DNA from: Actinomycetota bacterium
Lineage (GTDB): Bacteria; Actinomycetota; Actinomycetes; Nanopelagicales; Nanopelagicaceae
Direction: 5' to 3'
DNA: 5,852 nucleotides
NCBI GenBank assembly: GCA_947487595.1
Contig: CANKXJ010000053.1
Coordinates: forward strand, 1 to 5,852
In this document: piece by piece, positions 5,391 to 5,852 of the stretch
How the letters are laid out: each line of letters opens with the position of its first letter
Position numbering within the stretch: the stretch's first letter is position 1
Notes under the pieces: generated by a model
What the model saw: only the letters and a program-made list of their open reading frames with translations
Told to the model about the DNA's origin: nothing
Databases searched by the model: none
Program-made: the position numbers and the translations under genes

Positions 5391-5852
5391 GTGATTAATT
5401 TTGTTGGCCGCCGCATACTCTTTGCAATCATCACTCTCTTAGCAGTCTCGGCCGTTGTATTTACAATCTTCTCGCTCTTGCCCTTTGACCCAGCTGCTCT
5501 CTCATGTGGACAGCGCTGTACAGATCAGATCATCGAAGGCAATCGAATCAAGCTTGGATATGATAAACCGCTCTATATCCAGTACTGGTTGTTTTTAAGT
5601 GGAATCTTCCTCGGTCGCTCGTATGGCACGGGCTCGGCCGCCTTTTCATGCCCAGCACCATCCTTTGGATATTCATTTAATGAAAATCGCTGTGTATCCT
5701 CACTATTAGCCGAGGCACTTCCAGTGACTGTCAACCTTGCTCTAGGAGCTCTTATTATCTGGCTCATTGCCGGTGTGAGTCTGGGATTAATTGCCGCCCG
5801 TTTTAAGGGAAGATGGCCAGATACGACCAGTTCTATCTTTGTATTACTTGGT
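5391..5852 (+). CDS. Peptide-type ABC transporter permease, DppB/OppB family, 3' partial
   Basis: The frame is open from the GTG at 5391 to the right edge: 154 codons, about half of a usual DppB-type protein. The start MINFVGRRILFAIITLLAVS, then AVVFTIFSLLPFDPA, is the classic first transmembrane helix and following motif of the family. Next comes the extracytoplasmic part: LGYDKPLYIQYWLF (56-69) and GIFLGRSYG (71-79), matching the family's LGLDxP..xQY and GdlG patterns. A second helix follows at about 113-137 (VTVNLALGALIIWLIAGVSL). The external segment carries four cysteines, C39, C43, C87 and C101, which could form disulfides; I remember similar cysteines in actinobacterial homologues. The EAA loop and remaining helices lie beyond the window. 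It probably pairs with the permease at 2404-3369 to form the channel for the binding protein at 3494-5248; a second C-type permease and ATPases may follow downstream. Confidence 0.93.
   Translation, partial: MINFVGRRILFAIITLLAVSAVVFTIFSLLPFDPAALSCGQRCTDQIIEGNRIKLGYDKPLYIQYWLFLSGIFLGRSYGTGSAAFSCPAPSFGYSFNENRCVSSLLAEALPVTVNLALGALIIWLIAGVSLGLIAARFKGRWPDTTSSIFVLLG

Noticed and set aside
1..5852. Mobile elements, CRISPR arrays, tRNA or rRNA genes, phage or defence genes
   Set aside because: No transposase, integrase, regularly spaced repeats or RNA-gene signatures were seen; the content is housekeeping and transport.

Overview
The window looks like a piece of an actinobacterial chromosome from a lineage with fairly AT-rich DNA, for example a streamlined aquatic actinobacterium. 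Two things point there. The first is a CT398-type zinc-ribbon protein followed directly by an RNase HI/histidine-phosphatase fusion, the Rv2229c-Rv2228c arrangement of Mycobacterium. The second is a peptide-type ABC transporter whose binding protein and permeases carry features I associate with actinobacterial homologues, including paired extracytoplasmic cysteines. The lineage is an inference; there is no rRNA or other decisive marker.

Layout. Positions 2-1783 (+) hold a tight two-gene unit. It comprises a coiled-coil zinc-ribbon protein, cut by the left edge, and the bifunctional RNase HI/phosphatase, with 3 bases between them. A small lipoprotein of unknown function (1788-2327, -) converges on this unit, with only 4 bases between the stop codons. 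The 76-base gap at 2328-2403 holds two divergent promoter candidates whose -10 elements overlap. It drives the lipoprotein leftward and, rightward, a DppC/OppC-type permease (2404-3369) that probably starts on a leaderless GTG. A 124-base gap follows, holding a small repeat cluster. The secreted family-5 substrate-binding protein lies at 3494-5248. After it comes a 142-base gap with a 12-bp palindrome and a strong 16-bp hairpin. A DppB/OppB-type permease starts at 5391 and runs off the right edge.

How the genes work together. The binding protein captures a peptide or similar solute outside the membrane. The two permeases would form the membrane channel, and the ATPases are expected beyond the right edge. 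The order permease C, binding protein, permease B differs from the usual A-B-C-D-F order. The binding-protein gene has a marked AAG preference for lysine (36 AAG to 5 AAA), unlike the first gene (2 to 8). It is also followed by a stable hairpin, so it is probably made in excess of the permeases. I found no mobile element, CRISPR array, tRNA or rRNA, and no clearly unprecedented system. The points most worth a second look are the regulatory layout of the transporter, the apparent absence of a lipid anchor on the binding protein, and the unassigned lipoprotein.
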